From positions 83,903-147,902 of the forward strand of contig NZ_JAODTZ010000022.1 of the NCBI RefSeq assembly GCF_025399795.1: a stretch of 64,000 bases of DNA, written 5' to 3'. The notes under the pieces were generated by a model. It made no database searches, was not told the DNA's origin, and was given only the letters and a program-made list of their open reading frames with translations. Both the position numbers and the translations under genes were made by a program. The DNA comes from Streptomyces rhizosphaerihabitans (GTDB taxonomy: Bacteria; Actinomycetota; Actinomycetes; Streptomycetales; Streptomycetaceae). Below, piece by piece: positions 42,762 through 51,432 of this stretch (the stretch's first letter is position 1; every line of letters begins with the position of its first letter).

Positions 42762-44132
42762 TCATCTGGGGGTCGTTTTCGGCATGCTCGGCGGCGTACT
42801 CCCCCGGCGCAGAAAACGAATGCGGCGCACGACGCGACGGACCGTCGCACTGCGTGCCAGGAAGGCGAGCCGCGCCGGGACGGCACCCGGCAGCCCCAGC
42901 ACGGTGAGCCGCCGCCGCTTGAAATAGCGCCAGGTGCGCTGGTCGAGGTGGTCGGCCAGATAGCGGACAGCGGCCGGACGCAGGCCCGGATGGATCTTCG
43001 GCTGCATCGCGAACCCAACGGTCCGCACGAGCGCGGTGAGGTCCGCGGTGTCCATGCCCGGCCGCTGCCCGGTGACCGCCTGCCGGTCCGTCAGTTCGGG
43101 CAGCAGCGCGTCGGCGATCGTGACGGGGACACGGTTGCTGTTCTCGTACGGCGTCAGGCACTCCAGCAGCAGGCCGGTGCCGACGCGGGCGACGGGCAGG
43201 CCGTACAGCGCGGACGCGGTGAACAGCGCCGTGGAGAAGCAGCCGACGACCAGTGAGGGCCGCATCCGCTGGTACAACACCTCGGCGAGGACCGGTGAGT
43301 CGAGCACGGTCAGGTCGACGCCCAGCTCCGCCGCCTCCTTCTCCAGGGCGCGCGACCAGCGGTCCGGGGCCGTGGGGTGCGGCTTGAACACCACACAGGT
43401 CCGGCCGAGTGCGACGGCGCCCCTGAGCATCCGTACATGGAGGTGCTCCTCCTCCTCGGCGGTGAGGATGTCGAGCGCGCAGAGGTACTGGCCCAGGAGC
43501 AGGGCGGGTCCGTCGATCGCGGGCAGCTCGGCACCCGGGTCCACGGAGTCGGCGAGTTCGGCGAGCACCTTCAAGAAGGCGGAAGCGGCCACCGTCTCCG
43601 GTTCGACATCGAACTCGGTGAGCAGCAGTGGTTTCAGGCCCGGCACCAGGTCCAGATGGAGCAGCCGGGTCACCCGGGTGCCGACCAGCGGGTCGATCTT
43701 GCTGCGGGTGGGGCCGTAACTCATCAGCCCGTCCGCATAGACGGTGACGGGCGCGTCCGTGAAGATCTGCGCGAGGCCGAGTGCCGGGTTGACCTGGATG
43801 GATTCGACGGCCAGCTCGACGTCGTCGTCGCCGAGGCCCCAGACGAGCCGCAGTTGGCGCTCCCACAGCGGTACGTCGTCGAGCCTGGGGGCCCAGCCGC
43901 CGGGATGGAAGGGGCGGATGGTCTCGTTCCAGGAGATCACGTCGTCGAAGCGGGTGCGCAGCCGTTCGAAGCCGGGCATCGCGGCGATGGCGGGCGTTGT
44001 CTCGGGGGTCGCCGCGTTGTTGGAGACGAGCAGGACGCGCCGGTCGGCGGGCGCGAAGCGCGTGGTGTCCAACGCCGCCGCGAGCGTGGCCGTGCCGTAC
44101 AGCGTGGAGGCGAGGAAGATCTGCGTGGTCAC
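42762..44132 (-). CDS. polysialyltransferase-like protein (copy 1)
   Basis: 456 residues from GTG 44132, which overlaps the GT2 stop by 4 bp. It begins TQIFLASTLYGTATLAAALD and has IQVNPALGLAQIF, VYADGLMSYGPTR, FKPHPTAPDRWSRALEKEA and SLVVGCFSTALFTASALYGLP. The KPHP and GxxSTAL blocks are the features of bacterial alpha-2,8-polysialyltransferase-like glycosyltransferases that use CMP-nonulosonates. No signal peptide, so it should act on the cytoplasmic side. Copy 2 at 45236 is strongly similar throughout. Confidence 0.78.
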   Translation of the reverse strand: MTTQIFLASTLYGTATLAAALDTTRFAPADRRVLLVSNNAATPETTPAIAAMPGFERLRTRFDDVISWNETIRPFHPGGWAPRLDDVPLWERQLRLVWGLGDDDVELAVESIQVNPALGLAQIFTDAPVTVYADGLMSYGPTRSKIDPLVGTRVTRLLHLDLVPGLKPLLLTEFDVEPETVAASAFLKVLAELADSVDPGAELPAIDGPALLLGQYLCALDILTAEEEEHLHVRMLRGAVALGRTCVVFKPHPTAPDRWSRALEKEAAELGVDLTVLDSPVLAEVLYQRMRPSLVVGCFSTALFTASALYGLPVARVGTGLLLECLTPYENSNRVPVTIADALLPELTDRQAVTGQRPGMDTADLTALVRTVGFAMQPKIHPGLRPAAVRYLADHLDQRTWRYFKRRRLTVLGLPGAVPARLAFLARSATVRRVVRRIRFLRRGSTPPSMPKTTPR

Positions 44133-45109
44133 CCGGACACCCCCGCGGCAGGGGCGGGACCGCGGCGCAACCGGCGCAGGAGGGTGGCGCGCTGTTCGTC
44201 CATCGAGTCGAGGACCTCGTCGAGCACGTCCCGCGGCATGTGCCGCAGGGCCGCGGCGCTCATCGACTTGAGTGTCCGTGCCACCGGGGGCTCGAACCTT
44301 TCGATGGATCCCAGATGGTGGGCGATGATCGCGCAGTAGGTGCGTACGGCCTTCGGCAGGAATTCGTCCGCGCGGCGGTCCTCGCCGGTCTCCGCCACCA
44401 CCTGGTCGAACGCGCGCAGGAAGTCGAGCTGGCGGATGTCCCCGATCTGGGTGAGGGAGGAGGCGACACCGCGCCGGTAGAAGACGCCGAGCAGTCCCAC
44501 CGCGGCGAAGGTCTCCGCCTCCCGGTGCAGCTTCCAGATCCACGGCCGGTCCTCGGCCGTGCGCAGCCCGTCGGTGAAGTGCAGCAGGCCCCGGTCCAAC
44601 AGGCGGCGGTGGTAGATGCCCGCCCAGGCGTACGCGTAGTCGACGGAGGTCGAGCGGTGGGCCGGCAGGATCGCGTCGCGCGGAGACAGGGCAACGCCCC
44701 GGGGCGCGATGGGGGCCCGGTGGAGGGTGCGCGCCTGCGCCTGGCACTGAACGTGGTCGGTGCGCACAAAGTCGCATCCCAACTCCTCGGCCGAAGCGAG
44801 GAGTTGGGACAGATACCCGGGAGCGAGCCAGTCGTCGCCGTCCAGGAAGGTGAGGTACTCGCCGCGGGCCGCGTCGATTCCGGTGTTGCGCGCGGTGGCC
44901 AGGCCGCCGTTCTTCCCGTGTCTCAGGAGTATGGCCCCGGGAATCTCCTGTGCCGCTCGGTCGAGGATCCCGGAAGTTCCATCGGTCGAACAGTCGTCGA
45001 CAAGCAGGAACTCGAAATCGTCGTGGGTGTTCGAGCGAAGACTTCTGAGCGTGTCAGGAGCGAATTGCTGAACGTTGTAGAACGGCACAATGACGGAGAG
45101 CTTGACCAC
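44129..45109 (-). CDS. family 2 glycosyltransferase (copy 1)
   Basis: 326 residues from GTG 45109. GT-A fold: LSVIVPFYNVQQFAPDTLRSL, FEFLLVDDCSTDGT, TARNTGIDAARGEYLTFLDGDDWLAPGYL (DxD as DGDD), then a helical C-terminal domain with AEDRPWIWKLH. The start matches copy 2 (both V-V-K-L-S-V) and has TAGCGT ending 7 nt upstream with no Shine-Dalgarno; an in-frame GTG at 45151 exists. Coupled by overlap to the polysialyltransferase-like gene. Confidence 0.86.
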   Translation of the reverse strand: MVKLSVIVPFYNVQQFAPDTLRSLRSNTHDDFEFLLVDDCSTDGTSGILDRAAQEIPGAILLRHGKNGGLATARNTGIDAARGEYLTFLDGDDWLAPGYLSQLLASAEELGCDFVRTDHVQCQAQARTLHRAPIAPRGVALSPRDAILPAHRSTSVDYAYAWAGIYHRRLLDRGLLHFTDGLRTAEDRPWIWKLHREAETFAAVGLLGVFYRRGVASSLTQIGDIRQLDFLRAFDQVVAETGEDRRADEFLPKAVRTYCAIIAHHLGSIERFEPPVARTLKSMSAAALRHMPRDVLDEVLDSMDEQRATLLRRLRRGPAPAAGVSG

Positions 45110-45116
45110 ACGGCCG

Positions 45117-45122
45117 ACGCTA
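45117..45122 (-). promoter_or_regulatory. -10 hexamer TAGCGT for GT2 copy 1
   Basis: On the minus strand TAGCGT ends 7 nt before GTG 45109, the same word and spacing as upstream of GTG 47722. A separate promoter for the first module is implied; the gap 45110-45235 otherwise shows no gene. Confidence 0.45.
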
Positions 45123-45235
45123 GGCCGGAGCCTGCTCGAAATGTGAGCCACGGAGTGGACGTACAGTTAACGAGGAGTGAAAGATTCGGTAAGCCTCTTG
45201 ATTTCTGAGCGAGTTGGGAATATGCGTGCGACCGC

Positions 45236-46549
45236 CTATCCGAGTGTCGTCCGCTTGATGGTGCGCACCCGTCGCGCCACCCGCCGCACCGTGGCGTTGC
45301 GCGGAATGAAGGCGAGCCGGGTCGGTACCCCGCCGGGCAGGTCGAGCGCGGTGAGCCGACGGCGCTTGAAGTAGTGGCCGGTGTCGGCCGGACGGTGGGT
45401 GAGGTAAGCGGTGGCCGTCCGATGCAGGCCCGGGTAGATCTGTGGCTGCATCATGAACCCGACCGTCTCGACCAGGCCCGTCAGCTCCCCGATCTCCGCC
45501 GTCCGCCCGCTCTCCAGATCGGGCAGCAGCGCGTCGGCCAGCGTGACCGGGACGCGGTTGCTGTTCTGGTACGGGCTGAGCCGCTCCAGCAGGACTCTGG
45601 TACCGACACGCGCGGTGGACAGTCCGTAGAAGGTCTTCGCGGTGAACAGCGCGGTGGAGAAGCAGCCGACGACGAGAGCGGGCCGGATGCGCTCGTAGAG
45701 CACTTCGGCCAGCACGGGTACGTCGAGGACGGTCAGCCGGACGTCGAGCCGCTCGGCCTCCTCCTCCAGGGCCCGGCCGTAGCGGGCGGGCGCGGTGGGG
45801 TGCGGCTTGAAGATCACCTGACGGTGCCCCTGGGCGACGGCGCCCCGCAGCATCAATACGTGCAGCTCCTCCTCCTCCTCGGGCGTGAGGATGTCGAGCG
45901 CCGACAGGTACTGGCCGAGCAGCAGGGCGGAGTCGTCGGGCAGTTCGGCCAGATCGGCCGTCGAGCCGCCGATGGCGCCGAGCACCTTCAGGAAGGCGTC
46001 CGTCGGTACCGTCTCCGGTGCCACGCCGAACTCGGTGAGCAGCAGCGGCTTCAGACCGGGCACCAGGTCCAGGTGCAGCAGACGGCGCACGCGGGTGCCG
46101 ACCAACGGGTCGATCTTGAAGCGGGTGGGGCCGTAGCTCATCAGGCCGTCCGCATACACGTCGATGTGCGCCAGAGAGAAGATCTGGCTGACGGCGAGGG
46201 CGGGGTTGACCTGGATGGACTCCACGGCCAGCTCGACGTCGTCGTCCCCGAGGCCCCACAGCAGCCGCAGATGCCGCTCCCACAGCGGGGTGTCGTCGGG
46301 CCGTGGCGACCAGCCGCCGGGGTGGAAGGGCGCGATGGTCTCGTTCCACGACAGGACGTCGTCGAAGCGGTCGCGCAGCGCCGCGAAGCCCGGCATCTCG
46401 TCGACTGCGCTGGTGACTTCAGGGTTTCCCGCATTGTTGGAGACCAGCAGGATGCGCCGGTCGGCGGGGCGGAAGCAGTCGGCGTCGATGGCCGCGGCGA
46501 GCGTGGCGACTCCGTAGAGCGTGGAGGCGCAGAAGATCTGGGTGGTCAT
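45236..46549 (-). CDS. polysialyltransferase-like protein (copy 2)
   Basis: 437 residues, paralogue of the protein at 42762-44132. Shared blocks include TQIFCASTLYGVATLAAAID, ILLVSNNAGNPEVT, WNETIAPFHPGGW, LWGLGDDDVELAVESIQVNPAL, VYADGLMSYGPTR, FKPHPTAPARYGRALEEEA and ALVVGCFSTALFTAKTFYGLS. The ATG overlaps the stop of GT2 copy 2. Having two copies suggests two linkages or acceptors rather than simple redundancy (inference). Confidence 0.78.
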   Translation of the reverse strand: MTTQIFCASTLYGVATLAAAIDADCFRPADRRILLVSNNAGNPEVTSAVDEMPGFAALRDRFDDVLSWNETIAPFHPGGWSPRPDDTPLWERHLRLLWGLGDDDVELAVESIQVNPALAVSQIFSLAHIDVYADGLMSYGPTRFKIDPLVGTRVRRLLHLDLVPGLKPLLLTEFGVAPETVPTDAFLKVLGAIGGSTADLAELPDDSALLLGQYLSALDILTPEEEEELHVLMLRGAVAQGHRQVIFKPHPTAPARYGRALEEEAERLDVRLTVLDVPVLAEVLYERIRPALVVGCFSTALFTAKTFYGLSTARVGTRVLLERLSPYQNSNRVPVTLADALLPDLESGRTAEIGELTGLVETVGFMMQPQIYPGLHRTATAYLTHRPADTGHYFKRRRLTALDLPGGVPTRLAFIPRNATVRRVARRVRTIKRTTLG

Positions 46550-47523
46550 GCGGTAGCGGCCTCCGTCACCGGGCGGCGTCGCAGTCTCCGCAGTCGCGAG
46601 GCGCGCTCCCAGTCCATCGAATCCAGGGCGTCGTCGAGAAGGTCCTGCGGCAGGCGCTTGAGGGCCGCCGCGCTCAGGGTGCGCAACCTGCGGGCCACCG
46701 CCGGTTCGAACTTCTCTATCGTGTTGAGGTGGTGGGCGATGATCGCGCAGTACGTGCGAACGGCCTTCGGGAGATAGAGGTCGGCATCCCGGTCCTGCTC
46801 GGTCTCCGCTATCACCTGGTCGAACGCCCGTATGAAATCGAGCTGGCGTACGTCGCCTATCTGGGTCAGGGACGAGGTCACGCCGCGCCGGTAGAAGATC
46901 CCGAGCAGCCCTCCGGCCACGGCGAAGGACTCCGCCTCACGGTGCAGGCGCCAGATCCAGGGCCGGTCCTCGGCGGTGTGCAGGTGCTCGGGGAAGTGCA
47001 ACAGGCCGCGGTCGACGAGCCTGCGATGGTATATGCCCGCCCAGGAGTACGGGTAGTCGACGGGTGTCGAGCGGTTGTCCGGCAGGATCGTGTCGCGCGG
47101 CGACACGACGGTGTTCCGCAGCCCGAAGGGCACCCGGTGGATGACCCGTTCGGTGCCGGTGCACCGCACATGGTCGGTGCGCATGAAATCGCAGCCCAGC
47201 TTCTCGATGCCGGCCAGCAGCTGTTCGAAGTAGCCGGGAGCGACCCAGTCGTCGCCGTCGAGGAACGTCAGGTACTCACCGCTGGCGGCGTCGATTCCCG
47301 TATTGCGCGCGGCGGACACCCCGCTCTCCGTGCGCCGTATGTGCACGGCGCCCGGGAGATCGCGAGCCGCGCGCTCCACGATCTCGCGCGTCCCATCGGT
47401 CGAACAGTCGTCGATGAGTATGAATTCGAAGTCGTCCCGCGTGTTCGCGCGCAGGCTCTTCAGGGCTTCTGGGGCATATCTCTGCACATTGAAGAATGGC
47501 AGGATGACGGAGAGCTTGACCAC
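46546..47523 (-). CDS. family 2 glycosyltransferase (copy 2)
   Basis: 325 residues, paralogue of 44129-45109: KLSVILPFFNVQRYAPEALKSL, FEFILIDDCSTDGT, SAARNTGIDAASGEYLTFLDGDDWVAPGYF, and AEDRPWIWRLH near the middle. GTG 47523 has TACCGT ending 7 nt upstream and no Shine-Dalgarno. It is the first gene of the left-reading half of the polymer locus, 198 bp from the divergent DUF6716 gene. Confidence 0.86.
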   Translation of the reverse strand: MVKLSVILPFFNVQRYAPEALKSLRANTRDDFEFILIDDCSTDGTREIVERAARDLPGAVHIRRTESGVSAARNTGIDAASGEYLTFLDGDDWVAPGYFEQLLAGIEKLGCDFMRTDHVRCTGTERVIHRVPFGLRNTVVSPRDTILPDNRSTPVDYPYSWAGIYHRRLVDRGLLHFPEHLHTAEDRPWIWRLHREAESFAVAGGLLGIFYRRGVTSSLTQIGDVRQLDFIRAFDQVIAETEQDRDADLYLPKAVRTYCAIIAHHLNTIEKFEPAVARRLRTLSAAALKRLPQDLLDDALDSMDWERASRLRRLRRRPVTEAATA

Positions 47524-47721
47524 CTGCTTGACGGTAGATGGCCGCCCGGCATTCGTCTTTACCGTTGGTGAGATGTCAGGTGAACGACGCGTGGCGGAAT
47601 AGTGAACCGCGTCGTTTTCTCAGCCGATCCTGGGCTGATTCCCCATTCGTCGATGTGCTGTTAACCGTTTGTTGCATTCGGGTTGGGCCGCTCCTCGAAT
47701 TGGGTTCCTAGCGTCTAGGAC
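47524..47721. promoter_or_regulatory. divergent promoter region of the glycopolymer locus
   Basis: 198 bp between GTG 47523 (minus) and GTG 47722 (plus). TACCGT (47531-47536, minus) and TAGCGT (47709-47714, plus) each end 7 nt before their start codon, so both transcripts look leaderless. The centre is relatively A/T-rich and contains GTTAACCGTTTGTTGC (47660-47675); TCAGCC...GGCTGA near 47620 is a 6-bp inverted repeat. Confidence 0.5.
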
Positions 47722-49056
47722 GTGCCAGCAAGTACCACGAAGTCCCTGCGAGTGGCCGTCCTCGCGGATTCCGACACCAGGTGGAAATGGGGCTCGCTCA
47801 CCGCGAACCGCATTTCCCCGGCCGAATCGGACATCCGCCTCGACGGATTCCTCCTGCGCGGCCGTGCCACCCCGACCGCCCGCCAGCTCGAAGAGGTCGG
47901 CGTCCGCGCGGATTCCCTCCGCGAGGTCACGGCCGTCGAGTTCCTGCGCGAGCTGGGCAAGGAGGACTGTGCCTACGACGTGGTCGTCCTCGCCCTGGTC
48001 GGCGGCGCCGTCCAGGCGGTGCTGCACGGTCTGGCCCGCGCCTGGGACGGGCGGACGAAGCGGCCCCTGGTCGTCACCGGCTATGTCGGCGTCGTCTACG
48101 AGAAGCTCGCCGACGGGCTGCTGCTGCGGCACGGCGCGGACCTCGTCCTCGCCAACTCCCGCCAGGACGCGGACCGTTTCCGGGCCGTGTACGAGGGGGT
48201 CGGCGCCGAGGCCGGGTCGGTGACCGAGGTCGCGCTGCCCTTCCTCGGCGGGGCGACGTACACGGAGAACGACCCGTCCGCGAAGCCGGGGCGGCCCTGC
48301 ACGGTCGTCTTTGCCGCCCAGCCCTCCGTACCGGAGAGCCGCAAGGACCGCACGTACCTGCTGGACCGGCTGATCCGCCACGCGCGGCTGCACCCGGACC
48401 GCGAGGTCCTGCTCAAGCTGCGCTCCAGGCCGGGCGAACACACCACGCACATCGAGGAGCTGCCGTACCAGAAGCTGGTGCAGAAGGCGGACCCGCCGGC
48501 CAACTTCCGCCTGGTGTACGGGCACATGGGCGAGGTCCTCGACCGCACCGACCTGCTGGTCACCATCAGCTCCACCGCCGCCCTGGAGTCCCTGCACCGC
48601 CGTATCCCCACCGTCGTCCTCAGCGACCTCGGGGTGCGCGAGGCGCTCGGCAACCACCACTTCGTGGGCTCCGGCTGCCTCGCCTCCTGGGACCAGCTCG
48701 ACGCGGGGCACCGGCCGGTGCCCGACCCGGAGTGGGTGGCCCGGCAGGGCGTCGCCGCCGACGGATCGTACGAGACGGCCTTCGACGCGGCACGGCAGCG
48801 CATCACCGGACTGCTCGCGGCGGACGAGCTGCCGCCGCTCGCCCCCTACTACACCCCCGTCACCGCGCCCGGCTATCTGCCCGGCATCCTCGCCCGCCAC
48901 CACCTCGGCCCGGACGGCAGCCCGCTGCCCGGCGCCCCCGTGGCGGACCGGGAGCCCAGCCCCGTACGGCAGATCGTGCGCCGGGCCGCCCGCGGCGCCT
49001 ACCGCCACGGCGTCCAGCGCGTGGCACCGGTGATCCGGCGGATGGGCGAACTGTGA
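47722..49056 (+). CDS. DUF6716 putative glycosyltransferase
   Basis: 444 residues, soluble, GT-B-like. It begins LRVAVLADSDTRWKWGSLTANRI and contains KRPLVVTGYVGVVYEKLADGLLLRHGADLVLANSRQDADRF, CTVVFAAQPSVPESRKDR, and TDLLVTISSTAALESLHRRIPTVVLSDLGVREALGNHHFVGSGC, a nucleotide-sugar-like site similar in style to polysialyltransferases. I recognise the family name DUF6716, but its acceptor and donor are unknown. First gene of the right-reading operon; the next start is 77 bp downstream. Confidence 0.78.
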   Translation: MPASTTKSLRVAVLADSDTRWKWGSLTANRISPAESDIRLDGFLLRGRATPTARQLEEVGVRADSLREVTAVEFLRELGKEDCAYDVVVLALVGGAVQAVLHGLARAWDGRTKRPLVVTGYVGVVYEKLADGLLLRHGADLVLANSRQDADRFRAVYEGVGAEAGSVTEVALPFLGGATYTENDPSAKPGRPCTVVFAAQPSVPESRKDRTYLLDRLIRHARLHPDREVLLKLRSRPGEHTTHIEELPYQKLVQKADPPANFRLVYGHMGEVLDRTDLLVTISSTAALESLHRRIPTVVLSDLGVREALGNHHFVGSGCLASWDQLDAGHRPVPDPEWVARQGVAADGSYETAFDAARQRITGLLAADELPPLAPYYTPVTAPGYLPGILARHHLGPDGSPLPGAPVADREPSPVRQIVRRAARGAYRHGVQRVAPVIRRMGEL

Positions 49057-49133
49057 GCGCCCCGACAGCGGGCAGCCCGCGGCCCTTCGCCCCCTCACGC
49101 CTTCCTCGCCTCCCTCGTCAAGGAGAACAGCGC

Positions 49134-50441
49134 ATGACCAACTCGGAAGCGGGCCAAGCCGCGCCGGTGCGCCGCGTACTCGCGGTGATCCCCGCGCGCG
49201 GCGGCTCCAAGGGCGTGCCCGCGAAGAACCTCCTCCCCGTCGGCGGTGTGCCGCTGGTGGCCCGTGCGGTGCGCGAGTGCCGCGCCGCCCGCCTCGTGAC
49301 GGACGTGGTCGTCTCCACCGACGACCAGGCCATCGCGGCGGCCGCCCGCCAGGCCGGCGCCGAGGTCGTGCTGCGTCCCGCCGCCATCGCCGGGGACACC
49401 GCCACCTCGGAGGCCGCCGTCCTGCACGCCATGGACACCCATGAGGCGCTGCACGGCTCCCCGGTCGACGTGGTGCTGCTCGTCCAGTGCACCAGCCCGT
49501 TCATCATCCGCGAGGACGTGGACGGCGTCGTGGACGCGATCCTCGCGGGCGGCGCAGACACGGCGCTGACCGTGGCCCCCTTCCACGGCTTCGTGTGGCG
49601 CGACGGGGACGACGAGCCCGCCGCCGCGGTGGCCGTCGAGACCGAGCGGGCCGCCGTCGACGGCGGCACCGACACCCTGGTCACGGACACCGCCACCAGC
49701 GGCGGCTACGGCGTCAACCACGACAAGTCCTTCCGCCCGCGCCGCCAGGACCGCCCCCAGGACCTCCTGGAGACCGGCGCGGTCTACGCCATGGAGGCGA
49801 ACGGCTTCCGCGTGGCGAAGCACCGCTTCTTCGGCCGCACCGAACTCGTGCGCACCGACCCGGCCCGCGTGCTGGAGATCGACGACCCGCACGACCTCGC
49901 CCGCGCCCGCGCGCTGGCCCCCCTCTTCGACGCGAACCGGCCCGGTTCGCTCCCGACCGCCGAAGACATCGACGCGGTCGTCCTCGACTTCGACGGCACC
50001 CAGACCGACGACAGGGTGCTGATCGACTCCGACGGACGGGAGTTCGTCTCCGTGCACCGCGGGGACGGCCTCGGTATCGCCGCCCTCCGCAGGAGCGGGC
50101 TGACGATGCTGATCCTGTCCACGGAACAGAACCCGGTCGTCGCCGCCCGGGCCCGGAAGCTCAAGATCCCGGTCCTGCACGGCATCGACCGGAAAGACCT
50201 CGCACTGAAGCAGTGGTGCGAGGAGCAGGGCATCGCGCCTGAGCGCGTGCTCTACGTCGGCAACGACGTCAACGACCTCCCCTGCTTCGCCCTCGTGGGC
50301 TGGCCGGTGGCGGTCGCGAGCGCCCACGACGTCGTGCGCGGCGCCGCACGCGCGGTCACCACCGTCCCCGGCGGCGACGGCGCGATCCGAGAGATCGCCA
50401 GCTGGATCCTCGGCCCCTCTCTCGACTCCCTCGACAAGTAA
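49134..50441 (+). CDS. CMP-nonulosonate synthetase fused to HAD phosphatase
   Basis: 435 residues, ATG 49134 with AAGGAG 8 nt before it. Residues ~15-270 are an N-acylneuraminate cytidylyltransferase: VLAVIPARGGSKGVPAKNLLPVGG, VVVSTDDQAIAAAA, VVLLVQCTSPFI, LLETGAVYAMEANGF, VLEIDDPHDLARA. Residues ~280-430 are a KdsC/YrbI-type HAD phosphatase: VVLDFDGTQTDDRV (DxD), MLILSTEQNPVV, KDLALKQW and YVGNDVNDLPCF. The fusion suggests dephosphorylation of a nonulosonate 9-phosphate and activation of the product with CTP. The B. thetaiotaomicron Kdn pathway uses the same two activities as separate proteins. Confidence 0.88.
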   Translation: MTNSEAGQAAPVRRVLAVIPARGGSKGVPAKNLLPVGGVPLVARAVRECRAARLVTDVVVSTDDQAIAAAARQAGAEVVLRPAAIAGDTATSEAAVLHAMDTHEALHGSPVDVVLLVQCTSPFIIREDVDGVVDAILAGGADTALTVAPFHGFVWRDGDDEPAAAVAVETERAAVDGGTDTLVTDTATSGGYGVNHDKSFRPRRQDRPQDLLETGAVYAMEANGFRVAKHRFFGRTELVRTDPARVLEIDDPHDLARARALAPLFDANRPGSLPTAEDIDAVVLDFDGTQTDDRVLIDSDGREFVSVHRGDGLGIAALRRSGLTMLILSTEQNPVVAARARKLKIPVLHGIDRKDLALKQWCEEQGIAPERVLYVGNDVNDLPCFALVGWPVAVASAHDVVRGAARAVTTVPGGDGAIREIASWILGPSLDSLDK

Positions 50442-50455
50442 GGAACTTCCCCGCC

Positions 50456-51394
50456 ATGAGCACCAACTCCCGTCTGCGCAACTTCGGTTCGAAGACCGCC
50501 GGCCCGGGTCACCCCGTCTACGTCGTCGGCGAGATCGGCATCAACCACAACGGTGAGCTCGAGAACGCCTTCAAGCTCATCGACGCCGCCGCCGAGGCAG
50601 GCTGCGACGCCGTCAAGTTCCAGAAGCGCACCCCGGAGATCTGCACCCCGCGCGACCAGTGGGACATCGAGCGCGACACCCCCTGGGGCCGCATGACCTA
50701 CATCGACTACCGCCACCGTGTGGAGTTCGGTGAGGACGAGTACCGCCAGATCGACGAGTACGCCAAGAGCAGGAACATCGACTGGTTCGCCTCCCCGTGG
50801 GACACCGAGGCCGTCGCCTTCCTGGAGAAGTTCGACGTCCCGGCCCACAAGGTCGCCTCCGCCTCCCTGACCGACGACGAGCTGCTCCGCTCGCTGCGCG
50901 GCACCGGCCGCACGGTCATCCTCTCCACCGGCATGTCCACCCCGAAGCAGATCCGCCACGCGGTCGAGGTCCTCGGCAGCGACAACATCCTGATGTGCCA
51001 CGCCACGTCGACCTACCCGGCGCAGGCCGAGGAGCTCAACCTCCGCGTCATCAACACCCTGCAGGCCGAGTACCCGAACGTTCCGATCGGCTACTCCGGC
51101 CACGAGACGGGCCTGCAGACCACCCTCGCCGCGGTCGCCCTCGGTGCCGCCTTCGTCGAGCGTCACATCACCCTGGACCGCGCGATGTGGGGCTCCGACC
51201 AGGCCGCCTCCGTCGAGCCGCAGGGCCTGACCCGCCTCGTCCGCGACATCCGCACCATCGAGGCCTCCCTCGGTGACGGCGTCAAGAAGGTCTACGAGTC
51301 CGAGCTCGGCCCGATGAAGAAGCTGCGCCGCGTCACGGGCGTCGTCGCCGAGGCGGAGATCGCCGCGGCCGCGGGCGAGCCCGTCTCGGTCTGA
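50456..51394 (+). CDS. N-acetylneuraminate synthase family protein (NeuB-like, no SAF domain)
   Basis: 312 residues, one TIM barrel. Motifs: VVGEIGINHNGELENAFKLIDAAAEAGCDAVKFQKRTPE, WFASPWDTEAVAFLEKF, ILSTGMST, MCHATSTYPAQAEELNLRVI, IGYSGHETG and FVERHITLDRAMWGSDQ. These condense phosphoenolpyruvate with a mannose-type sugar to give a nonulosonic acid. Most NeuB proteins have a C-terminal antifreeze-like (SAF) domain; here the protein stops soon after the barrel. It lies 14 bp after the cytidylyltransferase-phosphatase. Kdn-9-phosphate as product would fit the fused phosphatase (inference). Confidence 0.9.
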   Translation: MSTNSRLRNFGSKTAGPGHPVYVVGEIGINHNGELENAFKLIDAAAEAGCDAVKFQKRTPEICTPRDQWDIERDTPWGRMTYIDYRHRVEFGEDEYRQIDEYAKSRNIDWFASPWDTEAVAFLEKFDVPAHKVASASLTDDELLRSLRGTGRTVILSTGMSTPKQIRHAVEVLGSDNILMCHATSTYPAQAEELNLRVINTLQAEYPNVPIGYSGHETGLQTTLAAVALGAAFVERHITLDRAMWGSDQAASVEPQGLTRLVRDIRTIEASLGDGVKKVYESELGPMKKLRRVTGVVAEAEIAAAAGEPVSV

Positions 51395-51432
51395 ACGTCC
51401 TGAATTCCTTACGACGGGACGGTCGTACGCCG

